Shown here one piece after another: positions 26,171 to 35,973 of a stretch of DNA of 64,000 bases. The DNA is from CAWKMN01 sp963850765 (GTDB lineage: Bacteria > Chloroflexota > Anaerolineae > Aggregatilineales > Aggregatilineaceae): assembly GCA_963850765.1 (NCBI GenBank), contig CAWKMN010000003.1, positions 496,001 through 560,000 on the forward strand, given 5' to 3'. A program made the translations under genes and the position numbers. The stretch's first letter is position 1. Each line of letters begins with the position of its first letter. The notes beneath the pieces were generated by a model, which worked only from the letters and a program-made list of their open reading frames with translations, ran no database searches and was not told where the DNA came from.

Positions 26171-27114
26171 TAAGTTTTGCCCTCAGGCTGCTGCCTAATG
26201 AACGTCTCTACCGCCATGCTCGACGGCAAGGACGGCTGCGCCCCCATCTTTGTGGTCGCCAGGGCACCACAGGCATTGGCATATCGCGCAGCTTCAACCA
26301 GCGATCGCGTTCGGGTCCCCAGCGAGACGGCCAGTCCCGCATTAAACGCATCCCCCGCTGCGGTGGTATCCACGGGCGTAACGGCAAATGGCTCCACACG
26401 CGCGCGCCCCCAACTACCGGCGGCCAGCGCGCCCTGCGCTCCCAACGTAATCACCGCGCTTGCAACGCCGAGGCTCAAGGCCAGATGCGCAAGCTGTTCG
26501 TCCGTCATCGCCTGCACTTCGATCTCAGGCAATCCCGCCAACTGCGCCAGTTCGATCCGGTTGGGCGTCAGAACATCGACCAGATGCAGCAGTTCCATTG
26601 GCAGCAGCCGCGCCGGCGCAGGGTTCAAAACCACGGTTGCGCCGTTTTCACGCGCCAGACGTGCCGCCGTGACACAGGTTTCAAGCGGCACCTCAAGCTG
26701 AAGCAGCAGGGCATCCGCCCCAGCAAATGCCATAGCAGCCGATTCGACATGGGCGGGAGTCAGACACATATTGGCCCCCGAAGCAACAGTAATGCTGTTT
26801 TCCCCACTCTCCGCTACCGCGATCAACGCGACCCCAGTTGCTTCCTCAGGATCGCGAGTGACATACTCGATGTTCATTCCCTCGGACCGATATGCGTCCA
26901 GGCATTGGTCGCCAAAAATATCCTGCCCCACGCGGGACACCAAAACCACCTCGGCCCCAAGCCGCGCCGCGCCCACCGCCTGATTAGCCCCCTTCCCTCC
27001 CATCGCCATCACGAAGTTGCGTCCCAACACCGTCTCGCCCGGCTGCGGGATATGCGGAGCCTGCACTACAAAATCGACATTCGCACTGCCCACCACGATC
27101 ACTCGCGCCATCAT
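26170..27114 (-). CDS. rbsK: Ribokinase (PfkB family)
   Basis: 314 residues. ATP-dependent phosphorylation of ribose at O5. PfkB signature 1 is GGKGANQAVGAARLG near residue 39, and signature 2 is VDTTAAGDAFNAG near 250 with the catalytic Asp of GD. A related sugar or nucleoside kinase specificity cannot be excluded, as no rbs transporter genes are nearby. SD AGGAG lies 5 nt before the ATG. It is first in an operon with the response regulator and the cobalamin adenosyltransferase. Confidence 0.9.
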   Translation of the reverse strand: MMARVIVVGSANVDFVVQAPHIPQPGETVLGRNFVMAMGGKGANQAVGAARLGAEVVLVSRVGQDIFGDQCLDAYRSEGMNIEYVTRDPEEATGVALIAVAESGENSITVASGANMCLTPAHVESAAMAFAGADALLLQLEVPLETCVTAARLARENGATVVLNPAPARLLPMELLHLVDVLTPNRIELAQLAGLPEIEVQAMTDEQLAHLALSLGVASAVITLGAQGALAAGSWGRARVEPFAVTPVDTTAAGDAFNAGLAVSLGTRTRSLVEAARYANACGALATTKMGAQPSLPSSMAVETFIRQQPEGKT

Positions 27115-27192
27115 ACCGCTCCTACCTCATCGGATCACACTCTATCATAATCTTACTGCACACCGGGGCTTTTGTGCATATTAGCGCTAAAC

Positions 27193-27222
27193 AAAAATCA
27201 GCCCCCATTTCAGGAGGCTGAT
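27193..27222 (-). terminator. Terminator of the aconitase gene
   Basis: ATCAGCC (27197-27203) and GGCTGAT (27216-27222) pair, and leftward transcription continues into TTTTTG. It lies 25 bp past the acnA stop. Confidence 0.8.
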
Positions 27223-27247
27223 CCAACCGATTGGACAGATGGCCCTG

Positions 27248-29976
27248 CTATTCGTGCAGGATCTCACGCAGCACCGTCTGAAGGATTCCGCCGTTCCTGA
27301 AGTAATTCACTTCGACAGGGGTATCCAGCCGGCAGATCACACTGAAAAGCTGTGCTTTGCCGTCGTTTCTCGTGACCCGGACCGTAACCTCCTGGCCGGG
27401 GTGGATGTTATCGCTCAGGCCCTCAATGTCATACACTTCGTCACGCCCGGTCAGGCCAAGCGATGCCGCACTGTCGCCCTCTTTGAATTGCAGCGGCAGC
27501 ACCCCCATACCAACCAGATTGCTCCGGTGAATACGCTCAAAGCTCTCCGCGATGACGGCGCGCACACCCAGCAGCTGCACGCCTTTCGCTGCCCAGTCGC
27601 GCGAACTCCCGGTCCCATATTCTTTCCCGGCTATCACGATCAGCGGGACTCCCTCGACCCGGTAAAGCTCCGCCGCGTCGAAGATAGTCATCTGCTCGCC
27701 GCTCGGGAAATGGGCCGTCACCCCACCTTCAACGCCGGGCACCAGTTGGTTCTTCAGTCGAATGTTGGCGAAGGTGCCGCGTACCATCACCCGGTCGTTG
27801 CCACGCCGCGTGCCATAGGTATTAAAATCCTTCGGCGCGACGCCCAGGGAAATAAGGTACTGCCCGGCCGGGCCGTTGAGCGCGATCGATCCTGCCGGTG
27901 AAATGTGATCCGTTGTCACCGAATCGCCGAGCAGTGCCAGCACGCGCGCCCCGCAAAGCTCGGCCAGCGGTTCGGCTTCAGCCGAAAGATCCTTGAAAAA
28001 CGGCGGCTCCTGAATGTAAGTCGAGTCCGCCTTCCATTCGTAAACCTCGCTGTTGGTAATCGGGATCGCGTTCCAGGTTTCATTGCCATCGTAGACGTCG
28101 CCGTACTGCTGTCGGAACATCTCCGGTTTGAGCGCCGACGCCACAGCGTCCGCGATTTCCTGCTGGCTCGGCCAGATATCCCGCAGATAGACCGGCTGGC
28201 CGTTGGCCCCTATACCCAGCGGCTCACTGCTGAAATCAATATTTACCGTGCCGGCAATCGCAAACGCGACCACGAGCGGCGGTGACGCCAGATAATTCGC
28301 CCGGACATACGGATTAATGCGACCCTCGAAGTTGCGGTTGCCGCTCAGAACGGCCGCCACCACCAACCGGCTTTGGTCGATGGCTTCCGCGATCGCGTCG
28401 GGCAGCGGGCCACTGTTCCCGATACAAGTGGTGCATCCGTAGCCAACCACGTGGAATCCAAGCTGCTCCAGATAGGGCAGCAGGCCGGCCTCCTCCAGAT
28501 ACGCGGTAACCACTTTGGATCCAGGGGCCAGCGACGTTTTGACATACGGCGGAACCGACAGGCCAAGTTCAGCCGCTTTTCGCGCCAGCAGGCCCGCACC
28601 GATCATCACCGAGGGATTTGAGGTGTTGGTGCAGCTCGTGATGGCGGCGATCACCACCGAGCCATGCGTCAGACTGACGCGGGATGCCGTTCCCATCCAG
28701 GCTGATCTCCGCGCGGTTCGCCAGATCCGCCTCAGCTCAGCGCGAAACCCCGCCGGTCAAATGGCGCCAGCAGATCGTTCACGAATTTTGGCTTCATTTC
28801 TATCAGCGCGATGCGATCCTGTGGACGCTTGGGGCCCGCGACACTCGGCTGTATCACGCTCATATCGAGCTCTAGCGCGACGGTAAATGCCGGATCGGGT
28901 GTGTCGTCAGTGCGAAACAACCCCTGCGCCTGCATAACCTGTGAGACGGCTTCAACCAGTTTAGTCGGGCGTCCGGTCAGCGTCAGGTAGCGCAGAGTCT
29001 CGGCATCAACCGGGAAAAAGCCCATCGTCGCGCCATATTCCGGGGCCATGTTCGCAATTGTCGCCCGGTCAGGCAGGCTGAGACTGCTTAAGCCGGCCCC
29101 GTAAAACTCCACGAACTTGCCGACTACGCCCTTGGCACGCAGCATTTGCGTCACCGTCAGAACCAGATCGGTTGCCGTAGCGCCTTCGGGCAGTTGACCC
29201 GTCAACTTAAAGCCCAGCACCTGAGGCATCGTCATATAAATCGGCTGATCCAGCATAACCGCTTCCGCTTCGATGCCGCCCACACCCCAACCCACAACCC
29301 CCAGCGCGTTGATCATGGTCGTATGCGAATCAGTCCCTACCAGGCTGTCAGGGAAAATCACCTGTTCGCCGTCAATTTCCCTGGTCAGCACACCCTGAGC
29401 GAGATATTCAAGATTGACCTGATGGACAATACCCGTTGCGGGCGGCACGGCGCGAAAATTCCGAAAGGCGGCCTGCCCCCATCGGATAAACTCGTAGCGC
29501 TCGCGGTTGCGTTCAAATTCCAGTTCCGCATTGATCCGCAGTGCGTCGGGGGAGCCATAGCTGTCCACCTGAACGGAATGGTCAATGACAAGATCGACTG
29601 GAATCGCACATTCAATACAACGTGGATCCCCACCCATCCGCTGCACGGCGGAACGGAGCGCCGCAAGATCCACCAGCGATGGGACGCCGGTAAAGTCCTG
29701 CAAGATCACGCGTGCCGGCTTGAACGGCATCTCCTTACCGCTCGCTCCCTGCGGAGACCATCGCGCCAGATTGAATATGTCTTCATCTTTGATCTCGAAT
29801 CCATTGTTGTTGCGCAGCACGGATTCGAGCAGCACCTTAATCGAGAAGGGCAGCGATGTGATGTCACCGACCCCTTGCTCTTGGAGCGCATTCAGACGGT
29901 AGTAAATCATTTGCCCGCTGGGCGTGTCGATCGCGGTGCGAGCATTAAATGGATCGCGAAAAGTCCTTTCGGCCAT
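27248..29976 (-). pseudogene. acnA: Aconitate hydratase A, interrupted by two frameshifts
   Basis: Together the pieces make an AcnA/IRP-type aconitase of about 900 residues (citrate to isocitrate, TCA cycle). The N-terminal half (28732-29976) starts at ATG 29976 (MAERTF, SD AAGGATGG) and ends at a TGA after GFALS. The next ~50 bases continue the protein in a second frame (EADLANRAEISLDGNG). From about 28685 a third frame gives VSLTHGSVVIAAITSCTNTS and runs to the end. The cluster cysteines are in SCTNTSN and GCTTCIGN. As it stands no full-length enzyme is made. Sequencing error or a recent mutation are both possible, because all active-site segments are intact. Confidence 0.9.
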
Positions 29977-30095
29977 GTGTTTCCATCCTTCAGTTGCGGA
30001 CAAGCCGTGCTCAACCCAATTCTCTATGCTTATATTATAGCAGCCCGCTTCCTGGAAGTGCTTTTGCGAAGCGTCCCAATCGCCTCGTTCATCCC

Positions 30096-30124
30096 TTGCG
30101 ACTTCGCCGCGCATTGCATATAAT
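30096..30124 (+). promoter_or_regulatory. Strong sigma70-type promoter
   Basis: TTGCGA (30096-30101), a 17-bp spacer and a perfect TATAAT (30119-30124). Transcription would start near 30131, so the gene after it must start downstream, at GTG 30172. Confidence 0.75.
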
Positions 30125-30171
30125 TGCACACTGTCAGTCGGATTAAACGGGTCTGTAACCCTATTCTCACA

Positions 30172-31777
30172 GTGAACCTATCAGATCACACGGATAAGAA
30201 ATTGCTGCAGCTCCAAACCGAAACCGAGCAGTACTGGACCGAGCGTTTTGAAGTCACCGACGAAGACATCGAACATATCTTCACGGTATTTCTAGAGGAC
30301 GAAACCCCGCTCACCAGCCAGGAAATCGCCGAACGCCTCATTCGCTATCGCCTGGACAAAGAAATCCGCACTCTGCGCCGCCAGATCGAGCGCGGCGAGA
30401 TCTTCCAGCCCAAAAGCGCCTATGACGTCGGCCAGACGCTGGTTTTCCCAGCGCTGGGCTATGCCGTGGGCGAAGTCGTCGGTCAGCGAGAGGGCAATAA
30501 TCCCGAGCACGGGCCGTTCAGCGTGATCAATGTGAGCTTTGAGAGCGGCGAAACCCACGAATTTGCCAGCAGTCTCCAATCTCCTCACTCGCTCAACATC
30601 GAGACAACCGCCAACATTCGGGAAGCGACACTCCAGCAGGTAGATGTCAATGCCTTGCTGCGCGCCTATGGCGATGATATTGTGTATCTGCTGGAAGAAC
30701 ATCTGCGGTCCGAAGAAGACGTGGTCTATTTTGGGGGGCGGTGGTTCCTGAAATCACTGCTTGCCTCAGTCAGCATCGCGCACCTGCATCTGGCTGAAGC
30801 CGTGCTCGTGATGCACGAAGGCGGGCCGCTGTCACCGCAGGATATTCTCAAAGAGATCGACCTGCCTCAGCAAATTAACCCTCGGCTGCAAACTTTCTCG
30901 TTGGATTACGCGCTTTTCCATGACGATCGCTTTGATGAAGTGGGCCCAGCGGGCAAGGTCTGGTGGTTCCTGCGCGAATCCGAGCCGGAAGAAGTCATGC
31001 GGCCGCCGGAACGGTTGAAGTACAAGCCCGTCGACTATAATTGGCAGCTTCTTTCTGACGAGCTGGCGGTATTGGAGCAGGAAATCGACGACGAGCTGTC
31101 GAATCTGCGGTCGCCGGCCGGCGATGTGGATTCGGTGACATTCAGTCTCAATTTCCCACACCGGCGCATGGGAACCCTGCCGCTGACCTCGCGCCTGCGG
31201 CATCTTTTCCCGACGGCCTACGAAGCACCCCGCATCCTGATGACGCTGGTTGACGGCCAGACGCAGGAAGAGATGCGCGGATGGGTCGTACGCGAGCATC
31301 GTTACGTGTACGGTCTCGCGGAATTTTACCGCCGGCATCATCTGCCCGTCGGATGCTATCTGACCGTCAAGCGTACCGATGACCCGTCGCGCGTGATCGT
31401 CGATTTTCAGAGCCACCGCCCGCATACGGAATGGATCCGCCTGGCAGTGCCCAGCGGACGAAACGCTGACCTTTGAAAATCACAAGCGGGCGATTGGCGC
31501 GGATTATGACGAACTGATGATCCTGGGAGCCGATGATCTGAAAGGGGTGGACGCCCTGTGGCAGCCCACCGAGCAGCCGACCCAGGATCTGGTGGAGACG
31601 ATGCGCGAGATGATGGTCGAGTTATCCCGGCTCAACCCGCAGCATACTGTTCATGCCAAAACGTTGTACAGTGCTGTGAATGTCGTGCGCCGGTGCCCAC
31701 CCGGCCCGATTTTCGCCACCCTGGTCGCCCGGCCCGAGTTCGAGCACGTGGGCGGCCCTTATTGGCGTCTTGCTTAA
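30172..31777 (+). CDS. Hypothetical protein with N-terminal winged-helix-like region, frameshifted
   Basis: Not a recognised family. I start it at GTG 30172 (MNLSDHTDKK) because the promoter TATAAT ends at 30124; there is no clear SD. Residues 20-75 look like a winged helix (TPLTSQEIAERLIRYRLDKE). The middle is an acidic alpha/beta region. Near 31445-31460 the frame breaks. The first frame ends 10 codons later, but the next frame continues with DETLTFENHKRAIGADYDEL and runs to the TAG... stop region at 31777, giving about 530 residues in total. The neighbour at 31797 follows after 19 bp and also has a helix-turn-helix-like end, suggesting a functional pair. Confidence 0.65.
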
Positions 31778-31796
31778 TCTGCCAGAAGGATTGCGT

Positions 31797-32240
31797 GTGA
31801 GCACATCAGCCAGTGCGGCCAGCCGGCGCATCAAACCTACGCTCGAAACCAAGTTCCACATCGATTACGAGTGGTGGGGCCGGGACGAGCGAGAGTTGCG
31901 CACTTACCTGCTCAGCCACCTGGCTCCCGATCAGCGGGGATTTTTCGTAGAAAACCAGGAGACCGAAGAGATCGACTGGATCGACCCGGTGACGGCGGAA
32001 GTCAAGAAGATCGATGCCTTGCAGCGCGCGCTGCAAGAGGCCAGCCAGCGAGACGATTTTATCACCTCTCATACCTCGCTGGTGGACGCGGTGTTCCGTG
32101 TTTTCCTGGCCAATCAGAACACGCCGCTCACACCGATCGAGCTGGGTGAACGGATTGGCCGCCAACCTATGACGATCCTGCGGACGCTGGCCGGGGCGAA
32201 TGTGTATAAGGGCATACGTCCTGTATTGGAAGAACGCTAG
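31797..32240 (+). CDS. Hypothetical protein with C-terminal winged-helix-like region
   Basis: 147 residues from GTG 31797 with AAGGA 7 nt upstream. The N-terminal part is acidic and aromatic (HIDYEWWGRDERELR). The C-terminal 55 residues (VDAVFRVFLANQNTPLTPIE then LGERIGRQPMTILRTL) read like a winged helix and resemble the N-terminal region of the preceding protein (HIFTVFLEDETPLTSQEIAERL). DNA binding is inference. It ends 60 bp before tRNA-Arg(TCT). Confidence 0.72.
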   Translation: MSTSASAASRRIKPTLETKFHIDYEWWGRDERELRTYLLSHLAPDQRGFFVENQETEEIDWIDPVTAEVKKIDALQRALQEASQRDDFITSHTSLVDAVFRVFLANQNTPLTPIELGERIGRQPMTILRTLAGANVYKGIRPVLEER

Positions 32241-32260
32241 CGCCCGCGCGATATTGTGGC

Positions 32261-32289
32261 TTGACACTGCCCGCGACCCTTTCTACAAT
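32261..32289 (+). promoter_or_regulatory. Promoter of tRNA-Arg(TCT)
   Basis: Consensus TTGACA (32261-32266), 17 bp, TACAAT (32284-32289). The tRNA begins 12 nt after the -10 box. Confidence 0.88.
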
Positions 32290-32300
32290 CACCGTTACCC

Positions 32301-32373
32301 GCCCCTGTAGCTCAGTGGACAGAGCAACTGCCTTCTAAGCAGGAGGTCGGGGGTTCGAGACCCTCCAGGGGCG
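32301..32373 (+). tRNA. tRNA-Arg (anticodon TCT)
   Basis: 73-nt cloverleaf: acceptor GCCCCTG/CAGGGGC, D-stem GCTC/GAGC, anticodon loop CTTCTAA (anticodon TCT at 32334-32336, reads AGA and AGG), T-arm GGGGG-TTCGAGA-CCCTC. CCA is not encoded. Confidence 0.97.
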
Positions 32374-32383
32374 CACAGAATCA

Positions 32384-32412
32384 AAAATGCCCGCCATGAC
32401 AGCGGGCATTTT
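32384..32412. terminator. Bidirectional terminator between tRNA-Arg(TCT) and the convergent regulator gene
   Basis: An 11-bp perfect stem AAAATGCCCGC (32384-32394) with GCGGGCATTTT (32402-32412), with A-run and T-run on opposite sides, can serve both strands. Confidence 0.85.
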
Positions 32413-32432
32413 GCTTGATGATCGATGTAAAC

Positions 32433-33705
32433 TCAGGACATGATCGAGCCGTAAAGCTCGCGGGTTTCGCGCTCGGGTTCTTTACCCTCGCCCTTCAACT
32501 GCTCGACCAGCTTCTGATAATGCGCCGCCGCCTCGCTGCGCCGTCCCAGGTTGGCATAGAGCATGCATGATCTGGCGGTGGATGGGCTCGTAGCGGTCAT
32601 TTTCGGATACAGCCCGCAGCAGCAGCCCCAGCGCATGCTCCTGGCGGCCTTCGTCCAGCCGGATACGCGCCATTTCGCTCAGCGCTTCCAGGTAGCCCTG
32701 CTGGTAATCGGCACGCCGCTCTACGATCCACTTGTCGCTGTGTCCTTGCAGGAACGGGCCGCGATAGAGATCGATCGCTTCCTGCCAGATCGCCGCTTTG
32801 TCGGGGATCTCGGGCGAGCGGCCCTTGACCAGCGCGCCGACAAACGCCATGATGTCGTAAAACACCGACACCTGCGGATTCACGCGGTAGTATCCGTCTT
32901 CATGCACCAGCACATCGAAATCCAGCGCTTTGTGCAGACGCCGCTTGGTAACGTGGAATACGTTCACCGCCTGGTCGTTATCGAGATCCGGCCAGAACGC
33001 CTGGCAGATTTCTGAGCGTGTGACCACGGGACGATCCAGCGCGAAGAAGAACAGCAAGCGGGGCAGATGGCCTTCCCACGTGTCGATCTGCTGGCCGTTC
33101 AGCAGCACGTAGCCGGGCCCCAGGGCGTAGACTTCCAGGTTCAGTTCACCCCCGTCGCGCATCCCATAGAAATTGCTGGATATCTGCTCGTGATCTTTAA
33201 GGATAACCGCTTTGCCCTGCGCGATGAGCGATACCCACGGCAGACGGGGCAGTGTGCGGCTGTTGATGACCAGCCGGCACTGCCGGGGTGCGCGTAGCGC
33301 CACCTGCTCGACAAATGCCTGGATGTCATCGGCTCCATCTGTGCGATCGTACTCATCGAGGATGAGCAGGAACGGCTCGCTGCTCAGATCACCCAGATCT
33401 GCCACAAACGCTTCGAGCAGTTGTTCATTGTTATCTTCGTCTTCAAAGTGGATCTGGTTCAAATAGCGTCCGAAGGTCGGATGCTGATTCGCCAGATCGT
33501 GGGTAATGCCGGCCAAAAAGGATCGGACATTGACATCGTCTGGTCCCATGGCGTAATAGAGCACCCGCAGATCCGGATCGCGCATAAGCTGAGCGACCAA
33601 TACCGATCGGTAGCGGCTTTCGGGGTGCAGCAGCAAAACACGCGCATCGGCCGCGCGCTCGGTAAAGGCTTGATAAGCGTCACCAATCAGGCTGTTCAGT
33701 TCCAT
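32433..33705 (-). CDS. MalT/SARP-like transcriptional regulator with BTAD domain, frameshifted
   Basis: About 423 residues when repaired. The N-terminal part (1-200) resembles the ATPase domain of MalT-type LuxR regulators, with LLILDEYDRTDG as a Walker B-like strand and CRLVINSRTLPRLPW as sensor strand. The expected Walker A is replaced by HPESRYRSVL, so ATP use is doubtful. Then comes an OmpR-like SARP winged helix (RSEICQAFWPDLDNDQAVN) and a bacterial transcriptional activator domain (BTAD) of helical repeats. Near 32557-32562 one base appears missing: HRQIMHAL continues as YANLGRRSEAAAHYQKL in the next frame. The ATG at 33705 has AAGGA 7 nt upstream. Confidence 0.8.
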
Positions 33706-33746
33706 AAGCATTTCCTTAGTAGGGTAGACTTAGCAGACATATTCTG

Positions 33747-33782
33747 AGTATAAGATAATTAGTCCGATAAGGCAAGGACTAA
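33747..33782 (-). promoter_or_regulatory. Promoter with overlapping operator for the MalT/SARP-like gene
   Basis: On the minus strand TTGCCT (33770-33775), 17 bp, TATACT (33747-33752). A perfect 7-bp inverted repeat TTAGTCC/GGACTAA (33759-33765 with 33776-33782) overlaps the -35 box and spacer, as an operator would. The rest of the 274-bp divergent gap to 33980 shows no clear second promoter. Confidence 0.6.
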
Positions 33783-33979
33783 GGCGGTGGTATTTGAAAC
33801 TTACGAACTACATCTGGGGGAACTTCCATAGGCATACTTGGTATCCCTAACTTGATTATGCTCCTGCATCATCGGGCGCTCAGTTGACTATTGTGCCTTA
33901 TTCTGATCTGTGGTACCTTGTCAATAGAAGTTGTCTAGATGTTTTCGGTAATGATTACGGCAATTAAAGAGAGCTTCCC

Positions 33980-34396
33980 ATGCACAAAACAGCGCGAAAT
34001 TTGAGCGCACTTGGTCTTGGATTAAGTATCAGTGCTCTGGTTGGCTGGTTGCTGCTGAGAGAGAATAAGCGCGTCCGGGAATTATCGGCCATCACGGTCA
34101 AATCCCGGAGCCGTGACATGGAACTGGATGAAGTGCCGGCGATTCCGATCCCTATGGAACCCATTGAGGAACCTGACCACGCCGCTGCCGCTGAAGATGA
34201 CTTTACTCAAATCGATGGGATTGGCCGAACCTTTGCCGACGCCCTGCACACGATCGGTATTCACCGCTATGAGCAGCTTGCCAAACAGACGCCCGACGCG
34301 CTGGCCGAGCGGCTTGCCCACCATACGAGCGTGACGGCCCAACGTATACGCAATAAGGACTGGATCGGCCAGGCCAAACGTCTGGCCAAAGCCTAG
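33980..34396 (+). CDS. Membrane-anchored helix-hairpin-helix protein (DUF4332-like)
   Basis: 138 residues. One N-terminal helix (about residues 9-23) followed by basic RENKR. An acidic linker leads to a C-terminal helix-hairpin-helix region (residues 74-138) with FTQIDGIGRTFADALHTIGI. This resembles DUF4332 domains, which bind DNA or act as interaction modules. The ATG is preceded by AGAGAG. Function unknown. It starts a small rightward cluster. Confidence 0.75.
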   Translation: MHKTARNLSALGLGLSISALVGWLLLRENKRVRELSAITVKSRSRDMELDEVPAIPIPMEPIEEPDHAAAAEDDFTQIDGIGRTFADALHTIGIHRYEQLAKQTPDALAERLAHHTSVTAQRIRNKDWIGQAKRLAKA

Positions 34397-34414
34397 CCCG
34401 GAACCGCGCCCGAC

Positions 34415-34744
34415 ATGACTGCCATCATTCCCACTCAAGTCACTCTGGACCAGACTGCCGGCCTGCTGCATATCACCTGGGCAGACGGTCGGGATTGTCA
34501 CTACCCGGTCAGCCCGCTGCGCATGGCGTGCCCATGTGTCGAGTGCCGGGGTGGTCACGAACGGATGGGCCGGGATTACGAGCCGGCCAACCTGCTGGAT
34601 CTGGTGTCGCCCCGCCCCTATGCGGTGGAACGGCTGGAAATCGTGGGCAACTACGCCCTTCAGTTCTTCTGGGACGACGGACACAACTCGGGGATCTATA
34701 GCTGGGATTACCTATACCGTTTGTGTCCTGTGGAGAGACCTTAA
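34415..34744 (+). CDS. DUF971 family protein (GBBH-like N-terminal domain)
   Basis: 109 residues. The whole protein matches the DUF971/gamma-butyrobetaine hydroxylase-like N-terminal domain: LHITWADGRDCHYPVSPLR, ACPCVECRGG, and the C-terminal QFFWDDGHNSGIYSWDYL. The paired cysteines and histidine suggest a metal site. In other bacteria this family sits near iron-sulfur proteins such as Mrp; that is family knowledge, not seen here. Its TAA overlaps the next ATG (TAATG). Confidence 0.9.
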   Translation: MTAIIPTQVTLDQTAGLLHITWADGRDCHYPVSPLRMACPCVECRGGHERMGRDYEPANLLDLVSPRPYAVERLEIVGNYALQFFWDDGHNSGIYSWDYLYRLCPVERP

Positions 34745-35328
34745 TGCTTGAGACGATTATGGGACGACAACTCTTTTCACTGGCGGAATCAGGTCATTTG
34801 CGAATTGAAGCCATGCAGCTTTTTGAGCAGTGTCTCACCAGCGGCGCTTCGGACGTCATGGTGTCCTTCATCGAGCGCCAGCTTCTCAACGAGCCGCCGC
34901 GTCTCCAATTACTACGCGAAATCGCGGATGATTTGCAGCAGCGGCTGCTCTCTCTGCGCGAATACCACTTCGACGTCCGGGAGCGTGTCGTCAGCACGCT
35001 GAGCGAAAGCTACACCGTAGACATTTCCTCCCTGACGCCGCCTTCCCTGCTCGATCGTTACCATCAATTGAAAGCAGATGACATCCTGGCGTATATCCAG
35101 CAGTGCGACCCCAAAATTGGCAGCAGCGAGCTTGCCATCCTGCGCAAGATGATCGATGCGTCGCTTCAGATCGCGGCGCAGTTGTCGGAAGATATTCGGC
35201 TGACTCGCGACCTGCACAACCTGATCCTGGACTGGACCGAAGCGCTAAGCGCAACGACGGCCCGCCACCACTGGTATAATGCAACATCCGCGAAACCAGA
35301 GCCGGACAGCGGAACCATCAGTCACTGA
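34744..35328 (+). CDS. Hypothetical all-helical protein
   Basis: 194 residues from the ATG at 34744, which overlaps the DUF971 stop and has GGAGAG 6 nt upstream. It is predicted mostly alpha-helical, with leucine-rich amphipathic stretches (REIADDLQQRLLSLREYHFD) and no cysteine cluster, signal peptide or membrane helix. Coupling to the DUF971 gene suggests joint function. No family recognised. Confidence 0.75.
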   Translation: MLETIMGRQLFSLAESGHLRIEAMQLFEQCLTSGASDVMVSFIERQLLNEPPRLQLLREIADDLQQRLLSLREYHFDVRERVVSTLSESYTVDISSLTPPSLLDRYHQLKADDILAYIQQCDPKIGSSELAILRKMIDASLQIAAQLSEDIRLTRDLHNLILDWTEALSATTARHHWYNATSAKPEPDSGTISH

Positions 35329-35353
35329 ATCGAACCCTTCTTGTGCAGCGGCC

Positions 35354-35383
35354 AGCCGGCGCAAAGTTTGCGGCGGCTGTTTT
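35354..35383 (+). terminator. Terminator after the helical hypothetical gene
   Basis: AGCCGGCGC pairs with GCGGCGGCT (one G-G mismatch) within 35354-35378, followed by GTTTTG. It precedes hpt. Confidence 0.65.
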
Positions 35384-35406
35384 GTTAGAGTAGACAGAGG
35401 ATTTCG

Positions 35407-35952
35407 ATGAGCTTACCCTACAAGAAATATCTGCAAGAAATCTTAATTGACAGTGACACTCTGCAAGCTCGCATCCTCGAGCTGGGCCAACAGATCAGCG
35501 ACGATTATGCCGACAAACAAGACCTGCTGCTGATCTGCGTGCTGAAGGGCGGCGTGATGTTCCTGACAGATCTGATGCGCCATATCACGATCCCGCACAG
35601 CATAGATTTCATGGCGATTTCCAGCTATGGCAGCGGCGTGCGGGAGTCGTCTGGCCGTGTTCGCATCGACATGGACCTGACCCACGACATCGCCGGAACG
35701 CATGTGATTATCGTGGAAGACATTATCGACAGCGGCCACACCATGCAGTATATCCTGAGCATGTTGGCTACACGAAAGCCGGCCAGCCTCAAGATCTGCT
35801 CGCTGCTCAGCAAACCGAGCCGCCGCGAGGTGGAAGTCGCCATCGACTATCTGGGCTTTGAGATACCCAACAAGTTTGTGTTTGGCTACGGCCTCGATCT
35901 GGACGAAAAATTCCGCAACCTGCCGTTTATCGGCGTCTGTAAACCGGCCTGA
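35407..35952 (+). CDS. hpt: Hypoxanthine phosphoribosyltransferase
   Basis: 181 residues. Purine salvage: hypoxanthine or guanine plus PRPP to IMP or GMP. The PRPP-binding motif is VIIVEDIIDSGHT (near residue 100), the flexible-loop start SSYGSG follows LKGGVMF, and the C-terminal FVFGYGLDLDEKFRNLPFIG is typical. The ATG is preceded by GAGG. cca follows after 21 bp. Confidence 0.96.
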   Translation: MSLPYKKYLQEILIDSDTLQARILELGQQISDDYADKQDLLLICVLKGGVMFLTDLMRHITIPHSIDFMAISSYGSGVRESSGRVRIDMDLTHDIAGTHVIIVEDIIDSGHTMQYILSMLATRKPASLKICSLLSKPSRREVEVAIDYLGFEIPNKFVFGYGLDLDEKFRNLPFIGVCKPA

Positions 35953-35973
35953 AAGGTTGGAAACAAGCTTCCC

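Noticed and set aside
27248..29976. Aconitase as a naturally two-subunit enzyme
   Set aside because: The ~50 bases between the halves still encode the missing linker in a third frame, so one broken gene is simpler.
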